Source: Rhodococcus sp. 06-462-5 (GTDB taxonomy: Bacteria; Actinomycetota; Actinomycetes; Mycobacteriales; Mycobacteriaceae). Taken from it: a stretch of DNA of 64,000 nucleotides. The notes under the pieces are model-generated. The model was given only the letters and a program-made list of their open reading frames with translations. It had not been told where the DNA came from and ran no database searches. A program made the position numbers and the translations under genes. The stretch covers positions 1 to 64,000 of the forward strand of contig NZ_NOYD01000023.1 in the NCBI RefSeq assembly GCF_002258315.1, in the 5' to 3' direction. Shown here piece after piece: positions 8,777-17,844 of this stretch; within the stretch, counting starts at the first letter, position 1, and every line of letters begins with the position of its first letter.

Positions 8777-9340
8777 ATGGCCGATCTCAAGATTGCAGTG
8801 ATTCTCGGCAGTACCCGTCCGGGTAGAAATGGTAAGGCGGTTGCTGACTGGGTGCTCGCGCAGGCGACGGGCCGTACGTCCGCCGACTACGCGCTGGTGG
8901 ACCTGCTCGACTTCCCGTTACCGCACTTGGACGAGGCTGCACCGGCATCCATGGGGCAGTACGCAAACGGTCACACCAAGGCGTGGGCCGCCGAAATCGC
9001 CAAGTACGACGGCTTCATCTTCGTCACCCCCGAATACAACCACTCGACGTCGGGGGTTCTGAAGAACGCCATCGATTACCTCTACGCGGAGTGGAACAAC
9101 AAGGCCGCCGGTTTCGTGTCCTACGGAGGACTGGGCGGCGCCCGCGCCATTGAGCACCTGCGAGGAATCGCAAGCGAACTGCAGATCGCGCACGTACGTC
9201 AGCAGCTCAGCTTCTCGTTCTTCACCGATTTCGAGAACTTCTCCACGTTCGCACCGGAGCCCCGCCACGGTGCCGGTGCCGGTGTTCTGTTCGATCAAGT
9301 CGAGTCGTGGGCCGGTGCTCTCAAAACCGTCCGCGGATAG
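8777..9340 (+). CDS. NADPH-dependent FMN reductase (flavodoxin-like fold)
   Basis: A 187-residue protein of the NAD(P)H-dependent FMN reductase family. The phosphate-binding loop GSTRPGRNGKAV is near residue 11, and TPEYNHSTSGVLKNAIDYL is the conserved flavin-binding segment. It probably supplies reduced FMN, for example to a luciferase-like monooxygenase such as the one at 16484-17524, or reduces quinones. A GGAGTTGG ribosome site precedes the ATG. It lies 36 bp after the F420-type reductase and 51 bp before the amidohydrolase, so the genes are probably cotranscribed. Confidence 0.92.
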   Translation: MADLKIAVILGSTRPGRNGKAVADWVLAQATGRTSADYALVDLLDFPLPHLDEAAPASMGQYANGHTKAWAAEIAKYDGFIFVTPEYNHSTSGVLKNAIDYLYAEWNNKAAGFVSYGGLGGARAIEHLRGIASELQIAHVRQQLSFSFFTDFENFSTFAPEPRHGAGAGVLFDQVESWAGALKTVRG

Positions 9341-9391
9341 TCCGATACAAGAACTTCCTACCCGAAGTACTTCCTCGAAGCGGAGAGTGGA

Positions 9392-11155
9392 ATGACAGTC
9401 GATTTCAGCGGACGGTTCGTCGGTGCCGATTTGATCGTGTTCAACGCGAAAATCACTACGCAAGATCCGGCGCGACCGGAGGCATCTGCGCTTGCTGTGA
9501 AGAGGGGGCGAATCTACTCGGTGGGCAGCGATGCGGAGATTCTCGGTCTGAAGGACGACGACACGCAAGTAATCGATGCGGACGGCAAGCGCCTGATTCC
9601 GGGAATCAACGATGCTCATATCCATGTGTTGAACGAGAGGAACTACAACTTCACCGTCAGGTGGGAAGGGGTTCCTACCCTCGAAAGAGCCCTCGACATG
9701 TTGCGCGATCAAGCAGAGAGGACGCCCGAAGGACACTGGGTCAGGGTGATCGGCGGATGGTCACCGTACCAATTCGAAGAGAACCGGCACCCGACCGTGG
9801 CCGAACTGAACGAGGCAGTGCCGAACAGGCCCGCCATCGTGCAATACGCTTACAACCGGGCCATTCTCAATGGTTTGGCCATGGAGGCATTGGGGGTCGG
9901 CACTCCGAATTTCCCGATGCTGCCCGATACGGTGCTCGAGACGGACGACCACGGGGCGTATACCGGTGTGGTGGAAGCCTTTACGTGGACATTCGTCGCG
10001 ATGGAGGGCTACGCGCCTCAGCCCTCGTTCGACGAAGAGATAAGTTCGCTCATTTACGTTGTGAACGATCTCAACAGTTTTGGTGTCACGTCCGTTCTCG
10101 AAACGGGCGCGGTACTGGGGTTCCCAGAGGGACACACCTCAATAAATACGCTGGCGGTGGACAATAAACTGAACGTCCGTTTCTCGTTTGTCGATCTCGG
10201 TTTCGACCCTGCCACCGGCGATTTGGGAGTGGACCGGCACATCCACGCCGTCACTGAGAAGTCCCCGATCAGCGCCGGCGATAATATTCACCCGACCATG
10301 GTGCACGGTCACGAATACGAAGGCATGGGTGAAGAGTTCAGAGGCGACCTGCATGATCACGAGAACTTCGACCGGCCTGCTGTCATTCTCGACCACGATG
10401 CCATGCGTCAATCGACATTGGACGATGTCACGAAGCTCGTGGAACGACGTATTCCGTTCCGACGGCACCTCAGTTACAACGAGAACATCACACCGTTCCT
10501 CGATGCCCTGGAAGAGGTGAACAAGACCACGCCTCTGGACGGATTGCGTTGGGGTCTCGAGCATGCCGAGACCATCACTCCCGAGAACATCGAACGAGTG
10601 AAGAATTTGGGCGGTGGCATCGCGCTCGACGCCAAAATGGCGCTGCACGGCGATGGTTTCAGTGCGACCTACAGCAAGGAGAAGGCGCAGCAGACGCCTC
10701 CCCTTCGGGCATTGGTTGCCAGCGGCGTTCCGTTGGCGCTGACTTCGGACGGATACAGAGCCTCCAACTACAACCCGTGGATCGGGATCGGCTGGGCAGT
10801 GTCCGGTAAGTCGGTGTCGGGGTCGGAAGTGCTCGGTAAGGACAATAGACTGAGTCGGGAAGAAGCTTTGAAGCTGTACACCTTGGGTGGATCCTGGTTC
10901 TCACACCAGGAACACGAAAAAGGAAGAATCGCCCCGGGTAATCTGGCGGACTTCGCTCTTCTCAGCGCGGATTACTTCACGGTGCCCGAAGACGAAATCC
11001 AGAAAATCTCGTCCTTGTTGACAGTGGTCGACGGCCGAGTGGTGTATGGCGCGGTGAACTACAGCGACCTGTCGCCGGAACTTCCCGACCCCCTGCCCGA
11101 GTGGTCGCCGATAAAGCACTTCGGCGGTTACTACAACGCCGCTCGGGTGAACTAA
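9392..11155 (+). CDS. YtcJ-like amidohydrolase (metal-dependent hydrolase)
   Basis: A 587-residue amidohydrolase-superfamily enzyme of the YtcJ type. The metal motif HIH is at about residues 76-78 (INDAHIHV), and the segment GLEHAETITPENIERVK carries the later histidine. ALTSDGYRASNYNPW and the C-terminal GRIAPGNLADFALL are typical of cyclic amidohydrolases. These enzymes hydrolyse C-N or C-O bonds; the substrate is unknown. A GAAGCGGAGAG ribosome site precedes the ATG. It is the last gene before a strong hairpin, closing the 6.8-11.2 kb unit. Confidence 0.9.
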   Translation: MTVDFSGRFVGADLIVFNAKITTQDPARPEASALAVKRGRIYSVGSDAEILGLKDDDTQVIDADGKRLIPGINDAHIHVLNERNYNFTVRWEGVPTLERALDMLRDQAERTPEGHWVRVIGGWSPYQFEENRHPTVAELNEAVPNRPAIVQYAYNRAILNGLAMEALGVGTPNFPMLPDTVLETDDHGAYTGVVEAFTWTFVAMEGYAPQPSFDEEISSLIYVVNDLNSFGVTSVLETGAVLGFPEGHTSINTLAVDNKLNVRFSFVDLGFDPATGDLGVDRHIHAVTEKSPISAGDNIHPTMVHGHEYEGMGEEFRGDLHDHENFDRPAVILDHDAMRQSTLDDVTKLVERRIPFRRHLSYNENITPFLDALEEVNKTTPLDGLRWGLEHAETITPENIERVKNLGGGIALDAKMALHGDGFSATYSKEKAQQTPPLRALVASGVPLALTSDGYRASNYNPWIGIGWAVSGKSVSGSEVLGKDNRLSREEALKLYTLGGSWFSHQEHEKGRIAPGNLADFALLSADYFTVPEDEIQKISSLLTVVDGRVVYGAVNYSDLSPELPDPLPEWSPIKHFGGYYNAARVN

Positions 11156-11201
11156 GTTCGGACCCGCAGCATGTCCCGGCGATAGTTCGACAGGACCGGA
11201 C

Positions 11202-11238
11202 GCGGCTGCACCCTCATGGCACACGAGGGTGCAGCCGC
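11202..11238 (+). terminator. Hairpin terminator after the amidohydrolase gene
   Basis: A perfect 14-bp stem (11202-11215 with 11225-11238) with a 9-nt loop, 46 bp after the amidohydrolase stop and before the MFS start. There is no clear T-tract, as is common for actinobacterial hairpin terminators. Confidence 0.75.
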
Positions 11239-11294
11239 CGTCGTACCCGGTTTGGATCCTCAGGTTTCGGACACGCTCGAGAAGGAGCATCTCG

Positions 11295-12527
11295 TTGACA
11301 CAGCCACATGTCACGGATAGAAGTCTCGACCCGAACGTCGGGTTCTGGATGGTCGCCTACGCCTTTCTGCTCGTCATGGCGAGCGCTACCCTTCCCAGCC
11401 CGCTCTACGGGCTGTACCGGGAACGTGACAATCTGTCTGCGTTCACGATCACGCTGGTGTACGCAATCTTTGCCGGCGGCACCATCGCTGCGCTGACTGT
11501 GGCGCCACGCTTTTCCGTCCGCTTGGGACGAAGGGGCCTTATGATCAGCGCCACGGCGACGATGATCGTTTCGGCCGGTTTGCTCGCAGTGTGGAAGGAC
11601 TTGCCGGGACTGTTGATCGGCCGGTTTCTCACCGGCGTCGCTGTCGGCCTCGCCGCCGCCACCGCGATCACCTACCTCGTGGAACTGCGGCTGCGGGCGG
11701 ATCCCGACGCGTCTGTCTCTCGTGCCCGGATCATCGGTACCTCCATCAACGTCGGGGGTCTCGGCGTCGGACCGTTGGTCGCCGGAGCCCTCGCGCAGTG
11801 GGTCGGAGCGCCACTGACCGTTCCCTACCTACTCATCGTCGCGCTCGGTGCGATCGCGCTGCTCGGTCTCGCGTTAACCCCCGAAACCAGCACACCATCT
11901 CCGACCCAACCCTCCGACACCGCTGAGACGAGCCCTCGGAGCTCGGCCAGGCTTCCCGTCGCCGCGGCAGCTGCGGCGCTGTCGGCATTCGCTGCCAACG
12001 GGCTTTTCGCCGGGCTGTCCGGACTGCTCCTCACATCCACTCTGCATCATCCCGCCCATGCGTTGGCCGGCGCGATCCTGTTCCTCGTTTTCTCGGCCGG
12101 TGTCGTCTCCCAGCTGGCAACAAACCGGCTAGCTGCACCGCGGGTGCTCGAGTTCGGCACCGCCTCGATACTCGTCGGCTTGGTGGTGCTAGTCGTCTCC
12201 GTGCGGCTTGCGACACCGAACCTCGCGTTGTTCCTCCTCAGCGGCGCCCTCATCGGTGCCGGCGCAGGCGCGATCTACAAGGGTACTACCGGAATTGTGC
12301 TGGAAAGCGTCGCGCCGTCGGATCGGCTCAGGACGACCTCCGCCCTGCTGATCGCCCTGTTCCTCGGTCTTTCGGTACCGGTCATCGGTGCCGGCGTAGC
12401 CCTCAACGTCGGGGCCAGCGCACCCGACGCCGTGTTCGGCTTCGCGATCCTCGTCGCAGTCGGTGTTGCCGTCGCCGGCTGGGCACTGCTCGTCCGGCAC
12501 CCGAAGAACTCGACGCAGACCGGATAG
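11295..12527 (+). CDS. MFS transporter (12 transmembrane segments)
   Basis: A 410-residue major facilitator. About twelve hydrophobic segments are visible, with an MFS motif-A variant (RLGRRG) between segments 2 and 3 and a proline/threonine/serine-rich central loop near residues 195-225. The start is a TTG at 11295, chosen because GAAGGAG lies 7 bp upstream; an in-frame ATG at 11229 falls inside the preceding terminator. It may export or import a substrate of the neighbouring oxidoreductases. It has its own transcription start after the hairpin. Confidence 0.85.
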   Translation: MTQPHVTDRSLDPNVGFWMVAYAFLLVMASATLPSPLYGLYRERDNLSAFTITLVYAIFAGGTIAALTVAPRFSVRLGRRGLMISATATMIVSAGLLAVWKDLPGLLIGRFLTGVAVGLAAATAITYLVELRLRADPDASVSRARIIGTSINVGGLGVGPLVAGALAQWVGAPLTVPYLLIVALGAIALLGLALTPETSTPSPTQPSDTAETSPRSSARLPVAAAAAALSAFAANGLFAGLSGLLLTSTLHHPAHALAGAILFLVFSAGVVSQLATNRLAAPRVLEFGTASILVGLVVLVVSVRLATPNLALFLLSGALIGAGAGAIYKGTTGIVLESVAPSDRLRTTSALLIALFLGLSVPVIGAGVALNVGASAPDAVFGFAILVAVGVAVAGWALLVRHPKNSTQTG

Positions 12528-12688
12528 TTCGCGCCGGCGGACGTTGCTGCGAACCCGAGGGACGCAACACTGCTCGACAAGAGGGTTTGCTTGCTACGCA
12601 GATACGCGAGCGTAGCTTCATCCGCCGGGTGCAACGGTGCATCTGCTCGCGTCAGATTGCCTTCGCGCACATTCCATGCGTTGCTTTT

Positions 12689-14203
12689 TCACCGCATGAG
12701 ATGGTTGCGATAGATATGTTCGGCAATCATGATCGTGGTCAGATTCGTTGCAGTGGAGGGCACCACGGGCATGATCGAGGCGTCGACTACGCGAAGGCGA
12801 TTGGTACCGCGTACAACGCCTGCGTTGTCGACCACCGCGTGGTCGTCGTCCGGTCCACCCATCGGTACCGACGACGTCGGGTGAGCGTAGGTCGAGATCT
12901 GCGAGTCGATCAACGCGTACAGGTCATCGTCCGTTTGTACGGCGTCGCCGGGGAACAGCTCGGACGCCACGACTTGGGAGAACGCGGTGCCCGAGGCGAT
13001 ACGTCGACTGAGTCTGAGGCCCTCCATCATCCGGCGTCGGTCTCTGGGCGTTCCGAGCAGGTTCAGGTCGATGACGGGTGGGTCGTTGGGATCGGTGGAG
13101 CGAAGGGCAATCGTACCGACGGATTCTGGTTGCACGACTGCGATCGCCAAGACGATCGCGCCGCCTGTGGGACTGGCTGCGGGTTCCATCAGGTGGGTCG
13201 CGGAGATGTGCAGGTCCAGCTCGTCGCCACGGGCTTCGCTGGATTTTGTCCACACCAGTGCTCCGGCAACCGGATTCATCCCGAGCGACTCAGGCGACAG
13301 GGCGTAGGCGTTGAAGAAGAACGGGTGGTCCTGCAGTCGACGCCCGACCGGCAGGTCGGCGACCACGTCGATTCCAAGAGCATCGAGATCGGACTTGGGA
13401 CCCACCCCGGATCGAAGGAGGATAGCTGCCGAGCCATATGTCCCAGAGGAAAGGATGACATCGTCGGCGAGGTGTACGTCTCCATCTGCAGTGACCACAC
13501 CGAGTGCGGAGGTGTCCTCGAACAGGACTCGATCCACCAGCGCCTCTCCACGAATGGTCAGGTTCTCGCGAGAGCGCACCTCCGCCGTCAGGTACGCGAG
13601 TGCCGTGCTCTGTCGAATTCCGTCAACTGCAGTCAACGGATTGGGCGAAACACCCCTTTGTGCTGCACCATTGGGATCGTCTACCCGGTCGAGACCCAGT
13701 TCGATGCCGGAGTCGATGAACGCGCGCAGCGACTCGGTAATAGTTTCGTAGGTCCGTTGGCGAACCGGAAGTGGGCCCGATCTACCGCGATACTCGTCGT
13801 CCCCGTCCGGGGTATTCTCGAGAATCTTGTACGTCTCGAGAACTTCGTCGTAGGACCACCCGACAACTCCGCGGTCGGCCCATTGCTGAAAGTCGTCCGC
13901 GCGGGCTCGCAGGGCCACTGTTGCGTTGACTGCGGAGCTACCGCCGAGTGCCTTGCCGCGAGGTATCGCGATCTCGGGATTTCCGGGCCTCGTCTGTGCG
14001 GTGTACCCCCAGTCGTGTTCGGCGTCGCCGCCCACTCTCGACCCGTTCGTGAGAACATCCGGGTTGCCGTCGACGGGATAGGCCTGACCTCCTTCGAGTA
14101 GCAGCACCGTCCTTGTCGGGTCTTCTGTGAGTCGGGCAGCGAGCACCGCGCCCGCTGATCCACCTCCGGCGATTACTACGTCGTGACGTTTCTTCTTTGC
14201 CAT
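12689..14203 (-). CDS. GMC-family FAD-dependent oxidoreductase (choline dehydrogenase-like)
   Basis: A 504-residue GMC oxidoreductase. The FAD loop VIAGGGSAGAVLAARL is at the N-terminus, followed by the GMC signature PRGKALGGSSAVN. The C-terminal catalytic region has the histidine in AHPTSSVPMG and ends with TNLTTIMIAEHI. It oxidises an alcohol, passing electrons to oxygen or a carrier. The start at 14203 has GGGGAAGG about 10 bp upstream and is preferred to an in-frame ATG at 14236. It converges on the MFS gene across 161 bp in which I see no clear terminator. Confidence 0.92.
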   Translation of the reverse strand: MAKKKRHDVVIAGGGSAGAVLAARLTEDPTRTVLLLEGGQAYPVDGNPDVLTNGSRVGGDAEHDWGYTAQTRPGNPEIAIPRGKALGGSSAVNATVALRARADDFQQWADRGVVGWSYDEVLETYKILENTPDGDDEYRGRSGPLPVRQRTYETITESLRAFIDSGIELGLDRVDDPNGAAQRGVSPNPLTAVDGIRQSTALAYLTAEVRSRENLTIRGEALVDRVLFEDTSALGVVTADGDVHLADDVILSSGTYGSAAILLRSGVGPKSDLDALGIDVVADLPVGRRLQDHPFFFNAYALSPESLGMNPVAGALVWTKSSEARGDELDLHISATHLMEPAASPTGGAIVLAIAVVQPESVGTIALRSTDPNDPPVIDLNLLGTPRDRRRMMEGLRLSRRIASGTAFSQVVASELFPGDAVQTDDDLYALIDSQISTYAHPTSSVPMGGPDDDHAVVDNAGVVRGTNRLRVVDASIMPVVPSTATNLTTIMIAEHIYRNHLMR

Positions 14204-14393
14204 GTCGGTTTCCTTCCCCGTTGTCTTGTATGCCATTTCAGAGCAACAACATGATTGCGCATGTATTCCGAGTAGAGACGCATTCCTTCTCGGATGTCCG
14301 TGACGACCGTGATGTCATGGGTGCGGCGTTCGCGGATGGTCAGGTCGCGACGAACGTGCATGCGCCGAGCATCGTTGCGTAGACGGGGAACAC

Positions 14394-14880
14394 TCAGCTT
14401 GCTCCGGTGCAGGACCGCCACTCCACCAGCAGCGGAGTGGTGCCGCCGAACAGGACGAGTCTTAGAGGATTGGGGAGTCCGAAGCCGACGGTTCCGAGCA
14501 CGGTGGGAAACTGCTCTGCCATCGTTAGAAGGCCGATCGCGGCTATGGCGAGACCGGCAGCAGGGCGGCGGCTACATGCAGTACCAACTGCAGAGCGAAC
14601 GTCGGCTCCAGAGGGCAAGTATCAGAATGGTGACTTGGTCGCGAAAGCTGTCAATGCGAGCAGCAGAATGCAGCAGCCGAATCGATCGGAGAACACCCGC
14701 GAACGGGAGAGCCGCGATGAAGATGACCGATGCGATGACCGTCGAGACCAATGCCGAGAACGGATCGACTCGCGTCCGGTCATGTGCCCGGGAGATACGA
14801 GGCGAACGCGCGGTACCAGAGCCTCACGAAGCCGGAGGGCAGCACGACTCGGACGATCTGCTCGGTGATGCGGAGCGGAA
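14394..14880 (-). pseudogene. Decayed MHS-family MFS transporter
   Basis: Pieces of the second half of a metabolite:H+ symporter occur on the minus strand in different frames. One frame reads STVIASVIFIAALPFAGVL, and shifting one base then continues SDRFG and a hydrophobic helix, which is the conserved motif after segment 8; a stop follows. A further frame gives AIGLLTMAEQFPTV and LRLVLFGGTTPLLVEW, matching the end of MHS carriers. The N-terminal half is absent. At least two frameshifts show it is non-functional. It fills most of the 800-bp gap between the GMC gene and the next operon. Confidence 0.75.
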
Positions 14881-14950
14881 GTGTCGATGTTTCCTGCCTA
14901 TTTCGGGGTTCGGTAGAGGCAAACGGAAATTAATGTCGTTACGTCGGCGA

Positions 14951-14965
14951 CACACTGGTAGTGTG
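14951..14965. promoter_or_regulatory. Inverted repeat upstream of the second F420-type reductase
   Basis: CACACT-GGT-AGTGTG is a perfect 6-bp inverted repeat with a 3-bp centre, 48 bp before the GTG start at 15014. Position and symmetry fit an operator. Its core differs from the repeat at 7599, which precedes the operon holding the paralogous reductase. Confidence 0.45.
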
Positions 14966-15013
14966 AATCCGTCGGCGAAGTACGTCGCCTAAATTATCGA
15001 CTGGAGCACAGAC

Positions 15014-15652
15014 GTGAGTATCGGCATCATCGGATCCGGCGGTCTCGGATCGAATCTGGCTCGGGCACTGGCGAACAAAGGGATCAGCGCCACGATCTCG
15101 AACAGTCGTGGGCCCGAGTCTCTGGCCACGCTGGTCGGCGAACTCGGTGCGTCCATCTCGGCAGGCACCGTCGCCGAAGCGGCCGCGGCGGACATCGTCG
15201 TCGTTGCGGTGCGCTGGGAGAGCTTGCCGGGTGCGCTGGAAGGGCTGCCCGACTGGAACGGTCGCATCGTCGTCGACGGAACGAATCCGGTCGAGTTCCT
15301 GGATCCCGAAGCCCCCAAGGATCCGGCCAACCCTTTGGCCGACTACGGAATCCGAGCAATCGATCTGGGCGCGCGACACTCGTCCGAGGTGTTCAGCGAA
15401 TGGGTTACCGGAGCGCGAGTGATAAAGGCCTTCAACCATCTGGACGTGTCGGTGCTCGGTGAGCCCGCGGTGGGTGGAGGCAAGCGCGTCCTGTTCTACT
15501 CTGGCAACGACGCCGACGCCAAGGCCGCGGTCGGCGCGCTGATCGAACAGGCAGGATTCTCGGGAATCGATTTGGGCGCGTTGGACGTCGGTGGCCCGTT
15601 GACGCAGTTGCCATTCGGTGCCCTCGCTACCCACAACTTCGTCAAGATCTGA
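15014..15652 (+). CDS. NADPH-dependent F420 reductase-type / F420-binding-fold oxidoreductase, copy 2
   Basis: A 212-residue paralogue of the protein at 8078-8740, alike over its whole length (GIIGSGGLGSNLARAL, TISNSRGPESL, VLFYSGNDADAKAAVGALIE). The start is a GTG with a GGAG ribosome site. It is followed after 11 bp by an SDR, so the two are probably cotranscribed. Physiological partner and hydride carrier are not deducible. The inverted repeat at 14951-14965 probably controls it. Confidence 0.82.
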   Translation: MSIGIIGSGGLGSNLARALANKGISATISNSRGPESLATLVGELGASISAGTVAEAAAADIVVVAVRWESLPGALEGLPDWNGRIVVDGTNPVEFLDPEAPKDPANPLADYGIRAIDLGARHSSEVFSEWVTGARVIKAFNHLDVSVLGEPAVGGGKRVLFYSGNDADAKAAVGALIEQAGFSGIDLGALDVGGPLTQLPFGALATHNFVKI

Positions 15653-15663
15653 TTGCCGCAGCG

Positions 15664-16425
15664 ATGAGCGATCGGTTGAAAGACAAGGTGTGCCTGATAA
15701 CCGGCACAGGAGGGGGCATGGGCCGGGCTGCAGCGTTGCGCTTCGCGGCTCAGGGTGCCCTCGTCGTCGGATGCGATACCAATGCCGCGTCCGCCGCGGA
15801 GACGGTGTCGCTTGTCGAGGCCGCGGGTGGCCGCATGGTCTCGATACATCCGGTCAATTTGAGCACGATGGCGCAATGTCAACGAGTGGTCGATTTCGTT
15901 CTGGAGCAGCACGACCGGCTCGACGTGTTGTACAACAATGCCGCGTTGGCTCATTTCAATTGGATCGAAGACATCACCGAAGAGGACTGGCGCGCGAACA
16001 CTCGCGATGAGGTCGATCTCGTCTTCTTCTTGACCAAGGTCGCGTGGCCGCATCTGAAGGCCAGCGGCGGAACGATCGTCAACACGGCGTCTCTGACTGG
16101 GTGGAGGACGTTTCGAGTGCTCGGCGGGCTCGCACACGCCACCGCCAAGATGGGCATCGTCGGTATGACCAAACACCTGGCGATGGAAGGCCGCGAGTTC
16201 GGGATTCGCGCCAACTCCATTTCGCCGGGAATCATCGAATCGCCGCAGACCGTAGCGCAGCTCGAAGACAAGAACTGGGCGGACTACATGCTGGGCAAGA
16301 CCATGCTCGGTCGCCTGGGGAAGCCGGAAGAGGTTGCCGATGTGGCAATTTTCCTTGCCTCCGAGGAGAGTTCGTTCGTGACCGGCGTGGACATCAAGGT
16401 CGACGGGGGAATGGCTGTCTGGTGA
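15664..16425 (+). CDS. SDR-family oxidoreductase with catalytic tyrosine replaced by histidine
   Basis: A 253-residue SDR. Cofactor loop TGTGGGMG (residues 13-20), YNNAA and the C-terminal VDGGMAVW are normal. The active-site serine is S143 (NTASLTG), but where YxxxK is expected the sequence is HATAK: His158 replaces tyrosine, with Lys162 kept. This would abolish or alter classical SDR catalysis. The aspartate in GCDTN suggests NAD(H) binding. It is encoded 11 bp after the F420-type reductase. It could be a binding or regulatory protein, or an SDR using histidine as proton relay. Confidence 0.88.
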   Translation: MSDRLKDKVCLITGTGGGMGRAAALRFAAQGALVVGCDTNAASAAETVSLVEAAGGRMVSIHPVNLSTMAQCQRVVDFVLEQHDRLDVLYNNAALAHFNWIEDITEEDWRANTRDEVDLVFFLTKVAWPHLKASGGTIVNTASLTGWRTFRVLGGLAHATAKMGIVGMTKHLAMEGREFGIRANSISPGIIESPQTVAQLEDKNWADYMLGKTMLGRLGKPEEVADVAIFLASEESSFVTGVDIKVDGGMAVW

Positions 16426-16440
16426 GGTTTCCAACAGCAG

Positions 16441-16473
16441 CAGATGCGCCGCCCGAAACGGGCAGCGCATCTG
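16441..16473. terminator. Bidirectional hairpin terminator between SDR and luciferase-like gene
   Basis: Nested stems CAGATGCGC/GCGCATCTG (16441-16449 with 16465-16473) and GCCCG-AAA-CGGGC inside, located between two convergent genes. Confidence 0.8.
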
Positions 16474-16483
16474 TACGTGTCGA

Positions 16484-17524
16484 TCAGACTGGAACTAGTT
16501 CGGCCACAATCGGTTTGACCTTTGCGCCCAGTAGTTCGATCCCGTGCAGCATGCTCGCGTGCGGCAATTGAGTGTTTGTCATCTGGATTGTCATTCGATC
16601 GATTCCGCCGAGATCCTCCGATACCGACGCGATCTTGCGTGCAACTGTGTCGGGGGACCCGACGAACATGGCACCGTAGGGGCCGGCCATTTGCTCGAAG
16701 TCGGCTTTGCGCGGGGTGACGAAGCCGCGCTCCCGACCGATGGTTCCCATCATGTTCGCCCATCCCGGATACACCGCGTCGATTGCAGCGGAATCGGTAT
16801 CGGCTACAAGCCCCGGTGCGTGGATACCTACCCGTAGCTGCTCGGGGGTGTATCCGGCGCGAGCACCTGCTTGACGGTAAAGGTCGATCAACGGCCTGAA
16901 GCGTCGAGGTTCGCCTCCGATGATCGCCACCATCAGGGGGAGTCCGAGCGATCCGGCGCGCACGAACGACTGTGGACTACCGCCGACACCGAGCCACACC
17001 GGCAGCCGATCCTGGACCGGAAGCGGGTACACGCCCTGACCTGTCATCGGCGGTCGGTGGCGGCCGGCCCAGGTTACCGACGTCGGATCGTCGAGGATGG
17101 TGAGCAGCAGATCGAGCTTGCTGGCGAACAGCGAGTCGTAGTTCGCGATGTCCAAACCGAAGAGTGGATAGGCCTCGGTGAACGACCCGCGGCCCACCAC
17201 CATCTCCGCGCGTCCACCGGACAGCAGGTCGACAGTGGCGAACTGCTGGTGCAAACGCACCGGGTCGTCGGCGGAGAGAACCGAGACGGCGCTCGTCAGC
17301 GTGATCCGCTCGGTTCTCGCCGCAGCGGCGCCGAGCAGCACGGTCGGTGCCGAGTCGTAGAACTCCTTGCGGTGGTGCTCACCGATTCCGAATACGTCGA
17401 CGCCAGAAGCATCGGCCAGCTGAACCTCCTCCATCAGATGCGAGATTCTGGTGCGCGCGTCGATTTCGCGTCCGGTGTCGTACTCGACGACGTAGGACAC
17501 GAAGTTGTCGATTCCGATCTGCAT
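16484..17524 (-). CDS. LLM-class flavin-dependent oxidoreductase (luciferase-like)
   Basis: A 346-residue TIM-barrel flavoenzyme of the bacterial-luciferase-like family. Characteristic stretches are IGEHHRKEF, ITLTSAVSVLSADDPVRLHQ, GGRAEMVVGRGSF and VARKIASV. The length is normal. Members use reduced FMN or F420 to oxidise or reduce organic substrates. The FMN reductase at 8777 or the F420-type reductases nearby could supply the cofactor, but there is no operon link. It is followed by a shared terminator and preceded by a 320-bp gap. Confidence 0.9.
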   Translation of the reverse strand: MQIGIDNFVSYVVEYDTGREIDARTRISHLMEEVQLADASGVDVFGIGEHHRKEFYDSAPTVLLGAAAARTERITLTSAVSVLSADDPVRLHQQFATVDLLSGGRAEMVVGRGSFTEAYPLFGLDIANYDSLFASKLDLLLTILDDPTSVTWAGRHRPPMTGQGVYPLPVQDRLPVWLGVGGSPQSFVRAGSLGLPLMVAIIGGEPRRFRPLIDLYRQAGARAGYTPEQLRVGIHAPGLVADTDSAAIDAVYPGWANMMGTIGRERGFVTPRKADFEQMAGPYGAMFVGSPDTVARKIASVSEDLGGIDRMTIQMTNTQLPHASMLHGIELLGAKVKPIVAELVPV

Positions 17525-17844
17525 TGGATGACCGTTCTGCTCGAAGGAGTGAGGCCTTGCGGCTCCCTACGTCTCAACAACATGCACAGTCATGTATTCC
17601 GCGGATCGGCGCACGCTTGAAGACGACTTCGTAAACAGCCGAAGGAATCGAGTGGAGCATGTCCGCAATGCGCCTCGCCCGGTGCAACGTCGTCCCTTGC
17701 TATTGCCGAACGTATTGGTGCGGCAGGGCACTCTCTGACGAACCTGGAGCGAGCCGGCCACATCCCTTGGCCGCCTCGCCGAAAATGGTGGCACCCGATC
17801 GCTGCGGCGCGGAAAAGTCTCGTGCCCCGCAGGCCCTGTCCGCC
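17525..17844. other. 320-bp gap between WhiB and luciferase-like gene
   Basis: No convincing reading frame, hairpin or known operator was seen. It must hold the promoter of the luciferase-like gene (minus strand) near 17530-17620 and the 3' end of the whiB transcript. Confidence 0.4.

Noticed and set aside
12528-12688. Possible small gene between MFS and GMC genes
   Set aside because: The minus-strand frame there runs antisense into the MFS gene, and no ribosome site or family similarity supports it.
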